Shown here: one piece after another, positions 8,447-16,113 of the stretch
Layout: each line of letters starts with the position of its first letter
Position numbering within the stretch: the first letter of the stretch is position 1
Origin: Winogradskyella eximia
GTDB lineage: Bacteria > Bacteroidota > Bacteroidia > Flavobacteriales > Flavobacteriaceae
NCBI RefSeq assembly: GCF_003386165.1
Contig: NZ_QRDV01000001.1
Coordinates: 1,097,998-1,161,997 of the forward strand
Length of the DNA: 64,000 nt
Direction: 5' to 3'
Notes under the pieces: model-generated
Database searches by the model: none
Told to the model about the DNA's origin: nothing
The model's input: the letters and a program-made list of their open reading frames with translations, nothing else
Position numbers and translations under genes: made by a program

Positions 8447-8477
8447 CAAAGTTACAATAATAACAAGTTTTTACCAA
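8447..8477 (-). promoter_or_regulatory. Promoter of the HAD hydrolase gene (TTG-N20-TAACTTTG)
   Basis: On the minus strand TTG (8475-8477), a 20 nt spacer and TAACTTTG (8447-8454), 20 nt before the ATG. Both elements fit the Bacteroidota primary sigma factor consensus. Confidence 0.75.
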
Positions 8478-8541
8478 TTTGAATATCGAATCTTGTAATT
8501 AGAGTTGAAATAGTTTTATAATTAATTGACATTAAAACTTA

Positions 8542-8613
8542 TAAGCATACGGATTTTTCGACTAAGGATTTTCAATAAAAAGAAACAAACTCAGACGAAA
8601 AATCTTATGCTTA
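8542..8613. repeat. Long imperfect inverted repeat downstream of gpmI
   Basis: Arms 8542-8560 and 8596-8613 read TAAGCATACGGATTTTTCG and CGAAAAATCTTATGCTTA. They pair over about 17 positions around one internal mismatch/bulge, with a 35 nt loop. It lies 9 bases after the gpmI stop codon and could act as a transcript-end hairpin, though no T tract follows on the minus strand. Confidence 0.7.
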
Positions 8614-8621
8614 ACATGCTA

Positions 8622-10139
8622 TTATACAAGGCTCTTTTGCGTCATTTCTTCTGGCTGAGGTATGCCCATTAATTTTAAAATAGTAGGAGCTATATCTCCT
8701 AAAATACCATCTTTTATTTCTTTTAAGTCTTTGTCTATTAATATAATAGGTACTGGGTTTGTAGTGTGAGCTGTATTTGGAGAACCATCTGGGTTAATCA
8801 TAGTTTCACAATTGCCATGATCTGCGATTAAAATGGTAGTATAATCATTTTCTAACGCTGTAGTAACTACACTTTTTACACATTGGTCTACGGCTTCACA
8901 TGCTTTTATTGCAGCCGCCATTACACCAGTATGACCAACCATATCTCCATTCGCAAAATTTAAGCACACAAAATCTACTTCACCTTTTTTAAGTTCCGGA
9001 ACTAAAGCTTCTGTTAACTCATTAGCGCTCATTTCTGGTTTTAAATCGTAAGTAGCAACTTTTGGGGAGTTTCTTAAAATTCTGGTTTCACTTTCAAAAG
9101 GTTTTTCTCTACCACCAGAAAAGAAAAATGTCACGTGTGGATATTTCTCAGTTTCCGCAATACGTATTTGTTTTTTATGATGTTTTTCTAAAACTTCACC
9201 TAAAGTTTTGGTAAGATTATCTTTATTAAACACCACCTTTATGCCTTTAAAACTAGCATCATAATTTGTTAAAGTGACATAATAGAGATTCAATTTATGC
9301 ATGTTATATTCATGAAAATCATTTTGCGATAATGCTTCAGTCAATTGTCTACCTCTATCGGTTCTAAAGTTGAAGAATATTACAACATCATCATCTTTAA
9401 TTGTAGCAACAGGTTTGTGATCCTTATCGGTTACAATTATTGGTTTTAAAAATTCGTCTGTAATATCGTTTTCATAATTGCCTTGAATGGTTTTTAAAAC
9501 ATTCTGTGTTTTTTCACCTTCTCCATTTACCAAACCATCATAGGCGATTTTTACACGTTCCCAACGTTTATCTCTATCCATTGCATAATAGCGTCCTGTT
9601 ACGGTAGCTAACTTTCCAGATGTTTTATCTAAATGATCTTGTAATTCTGATATAAAACCATAGCCAGACTTTGGATCTACATCTCTACCATCTGTAAAAG
9701 CATGGACAAAAACTTTTTCTAAGCCATAATCATGTGTAGCATTAAGCAAACCAAAAAGATGATTGATATGAGAATGAACACCTCCATCACTTACTAAGCC
9801 TAATAAATGAATATTTTTATTATTGGTTTTAGCATATTCAAAAGCAGCTTTTAAAACAGGTTCTTCACGTAAGGTCTTGTTTTTTACCGCTAGATTAATT
9901 TTTACTAAATCTTGATATACAATTCGGCCTGCGCCTAAATTCATGTGTCCAACTTCACTATTTCCCATTTGACCTTCTGGCAACCCAACATTTAAGCCGT
10001 CAGTCCTTAAACTTGCATTAGGATATTTAGTATAAAGTGAGTCTATAAATGGAATTTGTGCATTATCTATTGCCGAAACTTTAGGGTCTGGTGATTTTCC
10101 CCAACCGTCTAAAATCATTAAAATAACCTTCTTGTTCAT
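8622..10139 (-). CDS. gpmI: 2,3-bisphosphoglycerate-independent phosphoglycerate mutase
   Basis: 505 aa, full length for the family. It converts 3-phosphoglycerate to 2-phosphoglycerate in glycolysis, in the cytoplasm, with two Mn ions. The alkaline-phosphatase-like metal site is visible: MILDGWG near the N-terminus, the phosphorylated Ser in QMGNSEVGHMNLGAGR (Ser61), NFRTDRGRQL, NFANGDMVGHTG and LIADHGNCE. The phosphotransferase domain insertion lies at about 75-300 (HIHLLGLVSDGGVHSH, HAFTDGRD). ATG start, with a -7 element upstream. The gene is monocistronic. Confidence 0.97.
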   Translation of the reverse strand: MNKKVILMILDGWGKSPDPKVSAIDNAQIPFIDSLYTKYPNASLRTDGLNVGLPEGQMGNSEVGHMNLGAGRIVYQDLVKINLAVKNKTLREEPVLKAAFEYAKTNNKNIHLLGLVSDGGVHSHINHLFGLLNATHDYGLEKVFVHAFTDGRDVDPKSGYGFISELQDHLDKTSGKLATVTGRYYAMDRDKRWERVKIAYDGLVNGEGEKTQNVLKTIQGNYENDITDEFLKPIIVTDKDHKPVATIKDDDVVIFFNFRTDRGRQLTEALSQNDFHEYNMHKLNLYYVTLTNYDASFKGIKVVFNKDNLTKTLGEVLEKHHKKQIRIAETEKYPHVTFFFSGGREKPFESETRILRNSPKVATYDLKPEMSANELTEALVPELKKGEVDFVCLNFANGDMVGHTGVMAAAIKACEAVDQCVKSVVTTALENDYTTILIADHGNCETMINPDGSPNTAHTTNPVPIILIDKDLKEIKDGILGDIAPTILKLMGIPQPEEMTQKSLV

Positions 10140-10160
10140 GAGTGTTTTATTTTGTTAAAT

Positions 10161-10168
10161 CAAAGATA
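10161..10168 (-). promoter_or_regulatory. gpmI promoter -7 element TATCTTTG
   Basis: TATCTTTG on the minus strand, 21 nt before the gpmI ATG. No clear -33 TTG at the usual spacing. Confidence 0.55.
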
Positions 10169-10390
10169 ATACATAGAATACTATTACTATTCTGTATGTT
10201 AAAAAAATATATAATTAATAACTCCCTTTTATGTTTTAATATTTAGAAAATGTTCAGGTTTTGTTTTAATATGCTTGTTTTCAAAATGTTAAATAAATGT
10301 TATAATTTTTTATAAGTGTAACACTTTTAGAATTCCGTCGTCTATTTAGTATAATCAAAAACAATCAATATTAATTTAAAATCTTTCATC

Positions 10391-10786
10391 ATGAAAAAAT
10401 CAACAGTAGTTTTAGCTTTAGCATTAGCCTTTTCAATTAGTAATTTAAATGCATCGAACGAGATTCTAACTTCAGAAACAAAAGAGGTTAGTGTACAAAC
10501 AGTAGAAGTCAGTCCTTTATGTAAGGCGGTCGCTACAGGTAACACTGAAGAAGTAAAAAGATTAATAAATAATGGTGTGGATGTTAATACCAAATCCAAT
10601 GGTATGATGCCCATTCATTATGCTGCAAAATATAATCGTGTAGAATTAATAAAGGTTTTAATTACGGCAGGTTCTAAAATACACGAGTCTTGTGATAGCG
10701 GTTATACGGCTTTGAGACTTGCAGAAAAAGCAAACGCAACAGATGCTGCACTATTTTTAAAGCGTTTTAAAAAGAAAACAGTATAG
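10391..10786 (+). CDS. Exported ankyrin-repeat protein
   Basis: 131 aa. A signal peptide (MKKSTVVLALALAFSISNLNA) leads into about three ankyrin units at residues 38-125: CKAVATGNTEEVKRLINNG, then GMMPIHYAAKYNRVELIKVL, then GYTALRLAEKAN. Repeat hallmarks such as VDVN, P.H.AA and the N/G turns are present. Ankyrin repeats bind proteins; the partner is unknown. The gene is alone, with 251 bases upstream that hold only the gpmI promoter on the other strand, and shares a bidirectional terminator with the convergent M48 gene. Confidence 0.88.
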   Translation: MKKSTVVLALALAFSISNLNASNEILTSETKEVSVQTVEVSPLCKAVATGNTEEVKRLINNGVDVNTKSNGMMPIHYAAKYNRVELIKVLITAGSKIHESCDSGYTALRLAEKANATDAALFLKRFKKKTV

Positions 10787-10812
10787 TTTAGTTTATTATT
10801 TGAGTTAGTTAT

Positions 10813-10847
10813 AAAATGCGTCTTTAAATTTATTTAAGACGCATTTT
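10813..10847. terminator. Bidirectional terminator containing the end of the M48 gene
   Basis: 12 bp stem AAAATGCGTCTT / AAGACGCATTTT, flanked by A and T runs on both sides. The last codons and the stop codon (10834-10836) of the minus-strand peptidase gene are inside the hairpin, so coding and terminator sequence overlap. Confidence 0.85.
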
Positions 10848-11601
10848 TATATTTAGCAATAGCTTCTCTAATTTTTTCAATTCTATTTTCAGGGTCTGGA
10901 TGGGTGCTTTGCATTTCAGGAACTCTATTTGGTCCTGCAGCTGCTTTAAGAATTTCCATTACACCAATCATTTCCTCAGGATTGTAACCCGCATTTAGCA
11001 TAAATAAAACACCAAGTTCATCACTTTCTAATTCATCTTCTCTTCCGTTTTTAAGAAGTGTTCCGTTTCCTATTTGAGATGCTATAGCTCCCATATCAAA
11101 AGCTCCAGCTCCCATAATTAGGGTTTGCCAGTATTTAGAATCTGTAATGCGTTCGTTAGAATGTTTACCTAAAACATGACCAATTTCATGACCTAAAACT
11201 CCTGCTAATTGATCTTCGTTTTCGAGTTGAGAAAATAAGGCTTGCGTTATAAATATTTGACCTCCAGGTAATGCAAAAGCATTGATAGTATTCTCGTCTG
11301 CTAACAAATGAAATTCATATTTATAAGGGGTATCTTTAGCTAAACTGTTATTTACTAATTTATTTCCAACATTTTCTACTAAAGCTTGGTAATCATTTCT
11401 TGGATGTAAACCTCCATGCTGTTGCGCCATTCCTGGAGCACTTTGTAAACCTATAGCAATTTCTTGTTCAGGGGTAAATGATATCGCTTGGGTTCTTCCT
11501 GTATAAGGGTTTGTTTCTTGTTGGCTACATCTACGGATAAATGCAAATGCTACAATAGCGATACCAATGAATAGCCTGACTTTAAAGTTACCTCTTCTCA
11601 T
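10834..11601 (-). CDS. M48 family membrane-anchored zinc metalloprotease
   Basis: 255 aa. An N-terminal hydrophobic segment (about 8-21) is followed by RRCSQQE; the Cys at 25 could be lipidated, but the preceding residues (FIRR) are a poor lipobox. The peptidase part has HEIGHVLGKHSNE (HEXXH zinc motif, about 138-142) and the third ligand Glu in EDELESDELGVLFMLNAGY. It resembles LoiP/YggG-type quality-control proteases of the cell envelope. It is monocistronic, and its stop codon lies in a terminator hairpin. Confidence 0.92.
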   Translation of the reverse strand: MRRGNFKVRLFIGIAIVAFAFIRRCSQQETNPYTGRTQAISFTPEQEIAIGLQSAPGMAQQHGGLHPRNDYQALVENVGNKLVNNSLAKDTPYKYEFHLLADENTINAFALPGGQIFITQALFSQLENEDQLAGVLGHEIGHVLGKHSNERITDSKYWQTLIMGAGAFDMGAIASQIGNGTLLKNGREDELESDELGVLFMLNAGYNPEEMIGVMEILKAAAGPNRVPEMQSTHPDPENRIEKIREAIAKYKNAS

Positions 11602-11740
11602 GTTAATTGTATTATTGAGTTTAATTTACAAAAGTTTGACACATAATTTATTTAAAAGTCATTGCTTTTGTATAAATCATTATAATTTTCCTATTTCAAT
11701 TTGGTTTAATTATTTACATTTATATCAATAATTATAAGCT

Positions 11741-12166
11741 ATGAATTTTCAATTCAAAATAATTCCTAACGATAATTTAGACCAAATTATTCCATTAGTG
11801 TACGCATTAAATGATGGTAAAGTAAGTGAGGAATTACTAAAATCGCGTTTCAACGAAATTAAACAACAAAACTATGAATGTGCTGGTGTTTTTACAGATA
11901 ATGAGCTAATTGCAGTTACAGGCTTATGGTTTTGCACGCGTCATTATATTGGTAAATCCGTAGAATTAGATCATGTTTATATTAAGCCAGAGTTTAGAAA
12001 CAATGGTTTAGGTAAATTGTTTATGAATTGGATTAATAACTATGTAACAGAAAAAGGGTGTGCTTCGGTAGAACTCAATACTTATGTTCAAAATTATGCG
12101 TCACATAAGTTTTACTACAACGAAGGGTATCAGATTTTAGGGTATCACTTTTTAAAAAAACTATAA
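11741..12166 (+). CDS. GNAT family N-acetyltransferase
   Basis: 141 aa, the usual single-domain GNAT length. Acetyl-CoA binding motif A is present: VELDHVYIKPEFRNNGLGKLF with the R..G.G loop at about residues 85-91. Motif B follows with ELNTYVQNYASHKFYYNEGY. It transfers an acetyl group to an amine; the acceptor cannot be told. ATG start at 11741. It is convergent with pepE, 1 base apart. Confidence 0.9.
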   Translation: MNFQFKIIPNDNLDQIIPLVYALNDGKVSEELLKSRFNEIKQQNYECAGVFTDNELIAVTGLWFCTRHYIGKSVELDHVYIKPEFRNNGLGKLFMNWINNYVTEKGCASVELNTYVQNYASHKFYYNEGYQILGYHFLKKL

Positions 12167-12167
12167 T

Positions 12168-12875
12168 TTATTTTAAAAACCCTAAATCTGAGTTAGTACT
12201 AACTTCATAAGGCGCTTTGTCATATTCAAAAATTCTTACGTCTAATGGTCCTTTTAAGGTGAGATTATTTCCTTTTACAGCAATCCAACTTCCTTCTCTC
12301 AGTCCAATGACAGGTTGTGTGTTAAAAGCGTGAAATTCCTTAATGCGTGTTTCTCTAGTTTCTCCCATGTGCTTACTACCTGCAATTGGGTCTAAATAAT
12401 GTGGATTAATATTAAAGGGTACTAAGCCCAAAGTTTTAAAACTTGGTGGATATACAATAGGCATATCATTAGTAGTATTCATGGTTAGTCCACAAATATT
12501 ACTACCAGCACTTGTGCCTAAGTAAGGAGTGCCATTTTCAATAGCATTTTGTATGGGTAATAGTACTTTGTTTTTATAGAGTTGAGAAACCAAAACAAAG
12601 GTGTTTCCTCCACCAACAAAAATACCTTTTGCTTGTTTTATGGCTTCTGCTGCATTTTCAAATTCATGTATTCCTGTAACCTTTTTGCCTATAGCACTAA
12701 AGGCTTTGGCTACTATATTTGTATACTCATCATGAGATATACCTCCTGGTCTAGCATATGGAATAAATAAAATATGGTCCGTAGATTTAAAATGAATTTT
12801 AAGTTCATCTAATAAATATTCTAAATAACCACTACCATGAATAGTAGAGGTGCTTGCGATTATAATGGATTTCAA
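12168..12875 (-). CDS. pepE: Dipeptidase E (alpha-aspartyl dipeptidase, peptidase S51)
   Basis: 235 aa from a TTG start at 12875, giving KSIIIASTSTIHGSGYLEYL right at the N-terminus as in PepE proteins. The frame is open to a TTG at 12950, but that would add 25 non-family residues. Catalytic signs are the nucleophile elbow GTSAGSN (Ser) and INPHYLDP (His). VFVGGGNTFVLV is also typical. It hydrolyses Asp-X dipeptides in the cytoplasm. Length compares well with the E. coli enzyme. Confidence 0.9.
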   Translation of the reverse strand: MKSIIIASTSTIHGSGYLEYLLDELKIHFKSTDHILFIPYARPGGISHDEYTNIVAKAFSAIGKKVTGIHEFENAAEAIKQAKGIFVGGGNTFVLVSQLYKNKVLLPIQNAIENGTPYLGTSAGSNICGLTMNTTNDMPIVYPPSFKTLGLVPFNINPHYLDPIAGSKHMGETRETRIKEFHAFNTQPVIGLREGSWIAVKGNNLTLKGPLDVRIFEYDKAPYEVSTNSDLGFLK

Positions 12876-13091
12876 AATTTGATTCTTTTTTGTTAAAATA
12901 TGAATTCTTTGTGTGATTGAAAAATTATACCAAATGAACTTTAAAAGCAATGATAATAAACGAATTTAATTAATCCTTTTCAATATCGATAGATATAAAA
13001 ATCATAAATTAATTTTTTAACAAAAGTTTGACCTCATTTTTTATGGTTTTACAATTATTAAACCGAACTTTATTAATCTTAACTAAACAAC

Positions 13092-13913
13092 ATGAAAAAA
13101 ATTATACTCCTAGTATTTGGTATTTTTACTCTAACTGCCTTTGGGCAAAATATTGATAGAATTACCGTAAATGGTAGAATTGTGGTGTCTTCTAATGATA
13201 AAGAAGGCGTTTCGGTTTTTAATTCATCATCTAACAAAGGTACTGCAACTGACGTAAATGGTAATTTTGAAATCAAAGTTGCTGTTAATGATTTGGTAGA
13301 GTTTAGTGCACTCCAATTTAAGGATTTTAGTGTAACTATTACAGAAAATATAATTGCGTCCAAACAATTAACTGTGATTCTGGTGGAAGAAATTAATAAG
13401 CTAGATGAGGTGGTGTTATTGCCTTTTGGTCTTACCGGTAATTTAAATGCAGATTTAGATAATGTAAGAACTCATAATGTAGATTTAGATGCTATTTATT
13501 TTGGTTTAGACCATATTGAAGATTTTGAATTTTCAGCAGATTACAAAACTAAAGCCGATAACCTTGCCTTTAACGAGTACAATCCGCAAGTAGTGAATAT
13601 GGTGAATTTAGTTAATGTCGCAGGTTTTTTAATTAAACAAGTGGTTAATTTTGATACCGTTAAATTTAAATCAGAAAAAGAAAAGCAATTAGTTAAAAAA
13701 ACGCCTTTTAAACAAGCACTAGATACTTATAGCATCAATTATATTCATTCTAATTTTAATATTCCTTTAGACCAAGTTGAAGCCTTTGCAGATTATGTAG
13801 AAAACGAAGGTGTTGATGAAACGTTGTTTGAAAAAGATAAAGAATTGCAATTATTAGAACGAATTTCTCAATTGAGCAAGTTGTTTTTAAAAGATATAAG
13901 TGAGGAAGATTAA
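13092..13913 (+). CDS. Exported CarboxypepD_reg-like protein, paralog 1 of 3
   Basis: 273 aa. Signal peptide MKKIILLVFGIFTLTAFGQ, then a carboxypeptidase regulatory-like beta domain (about 25-105: VNGRIVVSSNDKEGVSVFN, GTATDVNGNFEIKV, LTVILVEEINKLDEVVL), the module found at the start of SusC/TonB receptors, here without a barrel. The C-terminal 160 residues are helical and charged and belong to no family I know. It overlaps the next gene by 14 bases and is the most divergent of the three paralogs. In Flavobacteriaceae such genes often precede DUF6702 and M1 peptidase genes, as here. Confidence 0.85.
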   Translation: MKKIILLVFGIFTLTAFGQNIDRITVNGRIVVSSNDKEGVSVFNSSSNKGTATDVNGNFEIKVAVNDLVEFSALQFKDFSVTITENIIASKQLTVILVEEINKLDEVVLLPFGLTGNLNADLDNVRTHNVDLDAIYFGLDHIEDFEFSADYKTKADNLAFNEYNPQVVNMVNLVNVAGFLIKQVVNFDTVKFKSEKEKQLVKKTPFKQALDTYSINYIHSNFNIPLDQVEAFADYVENEGVDETLFEKDKELQLLERISQLSKLFLKDISEED

Positions 13914-14694
13914 AATTCTTTGTTTTATATCCGCCTTTTTATTCACATATGTTTTAATGGCTCAACGTAAAAGCATCAGTGGCCAACTAATGGCAAATGA
14001 TGACGTTGAAGGTCTACATATTCTAAACAAAACAGGACTGAAATATACTATATCTAATGACGATGGTAGTTTTGAAATTTTAGCGCAAACTTTAGATACC
14101 ATAGTGATTTCAGGAGTTAAGTATCAAAATCAAAAAGTAGTAATTAGTGCTTCAATGATGGAATTGGGACACTTTAATGTGCAACTTGTTGAAAATATAA
14201 ATATGCTAAACGAAGTTGTTGTGGGTAAGATTTTAACAGGAAGCTTAGAGTCTGATATGGAAAATTCTAATGTAAAACACGAAATTGATTTTTACGATTT
14301 AGGTATTCCAGGTTCTACAGACTTACCTGCCACACAAAACGAACAACGATTGTATGATGCAGACCATGGGCAATTTGTTTATTATTATGGTATCGGATTT
14401 GCTATTAATGTGCATAAGATATTGAATAGAATTAATGGTGATACAAAGGCTTATAAGGAAAGAGTAAGAATAGAATCTAGTGAAGATTGTATAAATAGTC
14501 TACAAGCCGAATACGCTAATATTATTTTTGAGGCCATCCCAATTCCGGAACAGTATAAAACTGAATTTTTTCAGTTTTGTTTAGAAGATGCGCAATTTAA
14601 TACCATTTGTGAAGACGAAAATCAGATAAATGATGTTGGTTTTCTATTAGAAAAACTCGAAGATTTTAAAAATAAATTAAATGAGGATGATTAA
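13900..14694 (+). CDS. Exported CarboxypepD_reg-like protein, paralog 2 of 3
   Basis: 264 aa, GTG start inside the end of paralog 1, so probably translationally coupled. Signal peptide around residues 3-22 (ILCFISAFLFTYVLMAQ). The regulatory-like domain reads ISGQLMANDDVEGLHILNKT, YTISNDDGSFEI and LNEVVVGKILTGSLESDMEN. It is close to paralog 3 through that domain and differs mainly in the C-terminal half, which carries four Cys in EDC/FCL/TIC contexts. Function is unknown. The gene sits between its two paralogs with identical overlaps on both sides. Confidence 0.85.
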   Translation: MRKIKILCFISAFLFTYVLMAQRKSISGQLMANDDVEGLHILNKTGLKYTISNDDGSFEILAQTLDTIVISGVKYQNQKVVISASMMELGHFNVQLVENINMLNEVVVGKILTGSLESDMENSNVKHEIDFYDLGIPGSTDLPATQNEQRLYDADHGQFVYYYGIGFAINVHKILNRINGDTKAYKERVRIESSEDCINSLQAEYANIIFEAIPIPEQYKTEFFQFCLEDAQFNTICEDENQINDVGFLLEKLEDFKNKLNEDD

Positions 14695-15493
14695 AATTTT
14701 TACGCTTTTTATACTTTTCATTTTAGGTTTTAATCTTCAGGCACAAATTAAAGATTTAAGAGGTCAGCTCATTGCTAATGATGAGGTTGAGGGTCTTCAT
14801 ATTCAAAACAAAACAGCAGCAAAGTATACCATCTCTAATGATGATGGTAGTTTTATAATCCCAGCAAAGGTTTCAGATACTTTAGTGATTACTGGAGTAA
14901 AATATGAAACACAAGAGTTTATTATTACTGCTTCAATAGTAGATTTAGGTCAGTTTAATGTGCAATTAATTGAAAATGTAAGCGAGTTAAACGAAGTTGT
15001 TGTAGGTAAGATTTTAACAGGTAGTCTAGAGTCTGATTTAGAAAATTCAGATGTAAAACCCGAAATTAATTTTTACGATTTAGGTATTCCTGGTTTTACA
15101 GGGAAGCCACTAACACAGAACGAACGTAAATTATTTGATGCAGATGGTGGTGACATGGTTGGGTTAGTTGGTGGAATTTATGGTGGTGGCCCAAGTGTTA
15201 ATCTCTTTAAGTTACTAAATACCATCAGCGGCAGAACTAAAAAGTTGAAAGCCATAGTGGAATTAGATAATAGAGACGCTTGTCTTCAGCGTTTAAAAGA
15301 TAATTATGAGTCCTTTCTTTTTGAAAAAGATACCTTAGCCGAAAATTTACGAATTGAATATTTTCTGTTTTGTCAAGAGGACGAGGAATTCTTAACCTTA
15401 TGTAATCAAAACAACGAAATTAAATTACTCGAATTTTTACAAGCCAAGCTTTCTGCATATCAAGAAAATAGAAAAATAGTTACTAAAGATTGA
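14681..15493 (+). CDS. Exported CarboxypepD_reg-like protein, paralog 3 of 3
   Basis: 270 aa, ATG start overlapping paralog 2 by 14 bases. Signal peptide MRMIKIFTLFILFILGFNLQAQ. The domain LRGQLIANDEVEGLHIQNKT, YTISNDDGSF and LNEVVVGKILTGSLESDLEN is nearly the same as in paralog 2. The middle has a Gly-rich loop (GLVGGIYGGGPSVN), then the helical part with Cys residues (DACLQRL, FCQED, LCNQNN). Function is unknown. The DUF6702 gene follows after 46 bases. Confidence 0.85.
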   Translation: MRMIKIFTLFILFILGFNLQAQIKDLRGQLIANDEVEGLHIQNKTAAKYTISNDDGSFIIPAKVSDTLVITGVKYETQEFIITASIVDLGQFNVQLIENVSELNEVVVGKILTGSLESDLENSDVKPEINFYDLGIPGFTGKPLTQNERKLFDADGGDMVGLVGGIYGGGPSVNLFKLLNTISGRTKKLKAIVELDNRDACLQRLKDNYESFLFEKDTLAENLRIEYFLFCQEDEEFLTLCNQNNEIKLLEFLQAKLSAYQENRKIVTKD

Positions 15494-15539
15494 GTCTGGA
15501 ACGCGTATTGCAAACAATAAAGAAATTATAATAATTATC

Positions 15540-16049
15540 ATGAAGTCATTTAGCCTATTCATAGCTTTTTTAATTCTTCCTTTTTTTACATCTACTACTA
15601 ATAATAATCATGAGTATTATGTTAGTGTTACACAAGTAGAATATTCTGAAAAAGCACAATCACTTCAAATAATTAGTCAAATTTTTATAAATGATTTTGA
15701 AACCTTATTGCGCAAACGATACGATGAAAATATTACGTTAGATACAGAGCAAGAAGATGAGGTTGTTGAAACTTACATGAAACGTTATTTAGCAGATAAA
15801 CTAAAATTTAGTGTAAACGGAAGTCCGGTAAGTTTTAAATTTATTGGTAAAGAGTATAAAGAGGATATTACTTATTGTTACTTAGAAGTAGAAAATGTTT
15901 CAAACATTAAATCCATAGGAGTTACAAATCAACTTTTATTCGATGTGTTTGCAGACCAACAAAATATTCTTCGTTTAAAACTCTTGGGGAAAAATAAGAG
16001 CTTTTTATTGGTTCCTGAGAATGATTCGTGCTTGTTAAACTTTAAATAA
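15540..16049 (+). CDS. DUF6702 family exported protein
   Basis: 169 aa. Signal peptide MKSFSLFIAFLILPFF, then HEYYVSVTQVEYSEKAQSLQ, the start typical of DUF6702, followed by IFINDFETLLRK and a beta-rich region. It probably acts in the periplasm; the function is unknown. The order regulatory-domain protein, DUF6702, M1 peptidase is one I know as recurrent in flavobacteria, which suggests joint work in envelope biology, but no assay-level role can be inferred from sequence. Confidence 0.85.
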   Translation: MKSFSLFIAFLILPFFTSTTNNNHEYYVSVTQVEYSEKAQSLQIISQIFINDFETLLRKRYDENITLDTEQEDEVVETYMKRYLADKLKFSVNGSPVSFKFIGKEYKEDITYCYLEVENVSNIKSIGVTNQLLFDVFADQQNILRLKLLGKNKSFLLVPENDSCLLNFK

Positions 16050-16113
16050 AATTCTGTTAAAGCCATCTTAAATTCCTATTTTAGGCCTCATAATAAATCA
16101 CTAAATATTCCAT

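Noticed and set aside
16081-16113. Riboswitch or attenuator upstream of operons (M1 peptidase, kynU, purH)
   Set aside because: Leaders are short and show no conserved riboswitch-like folding; nothing beyond ordinary promoter DNA was visible.
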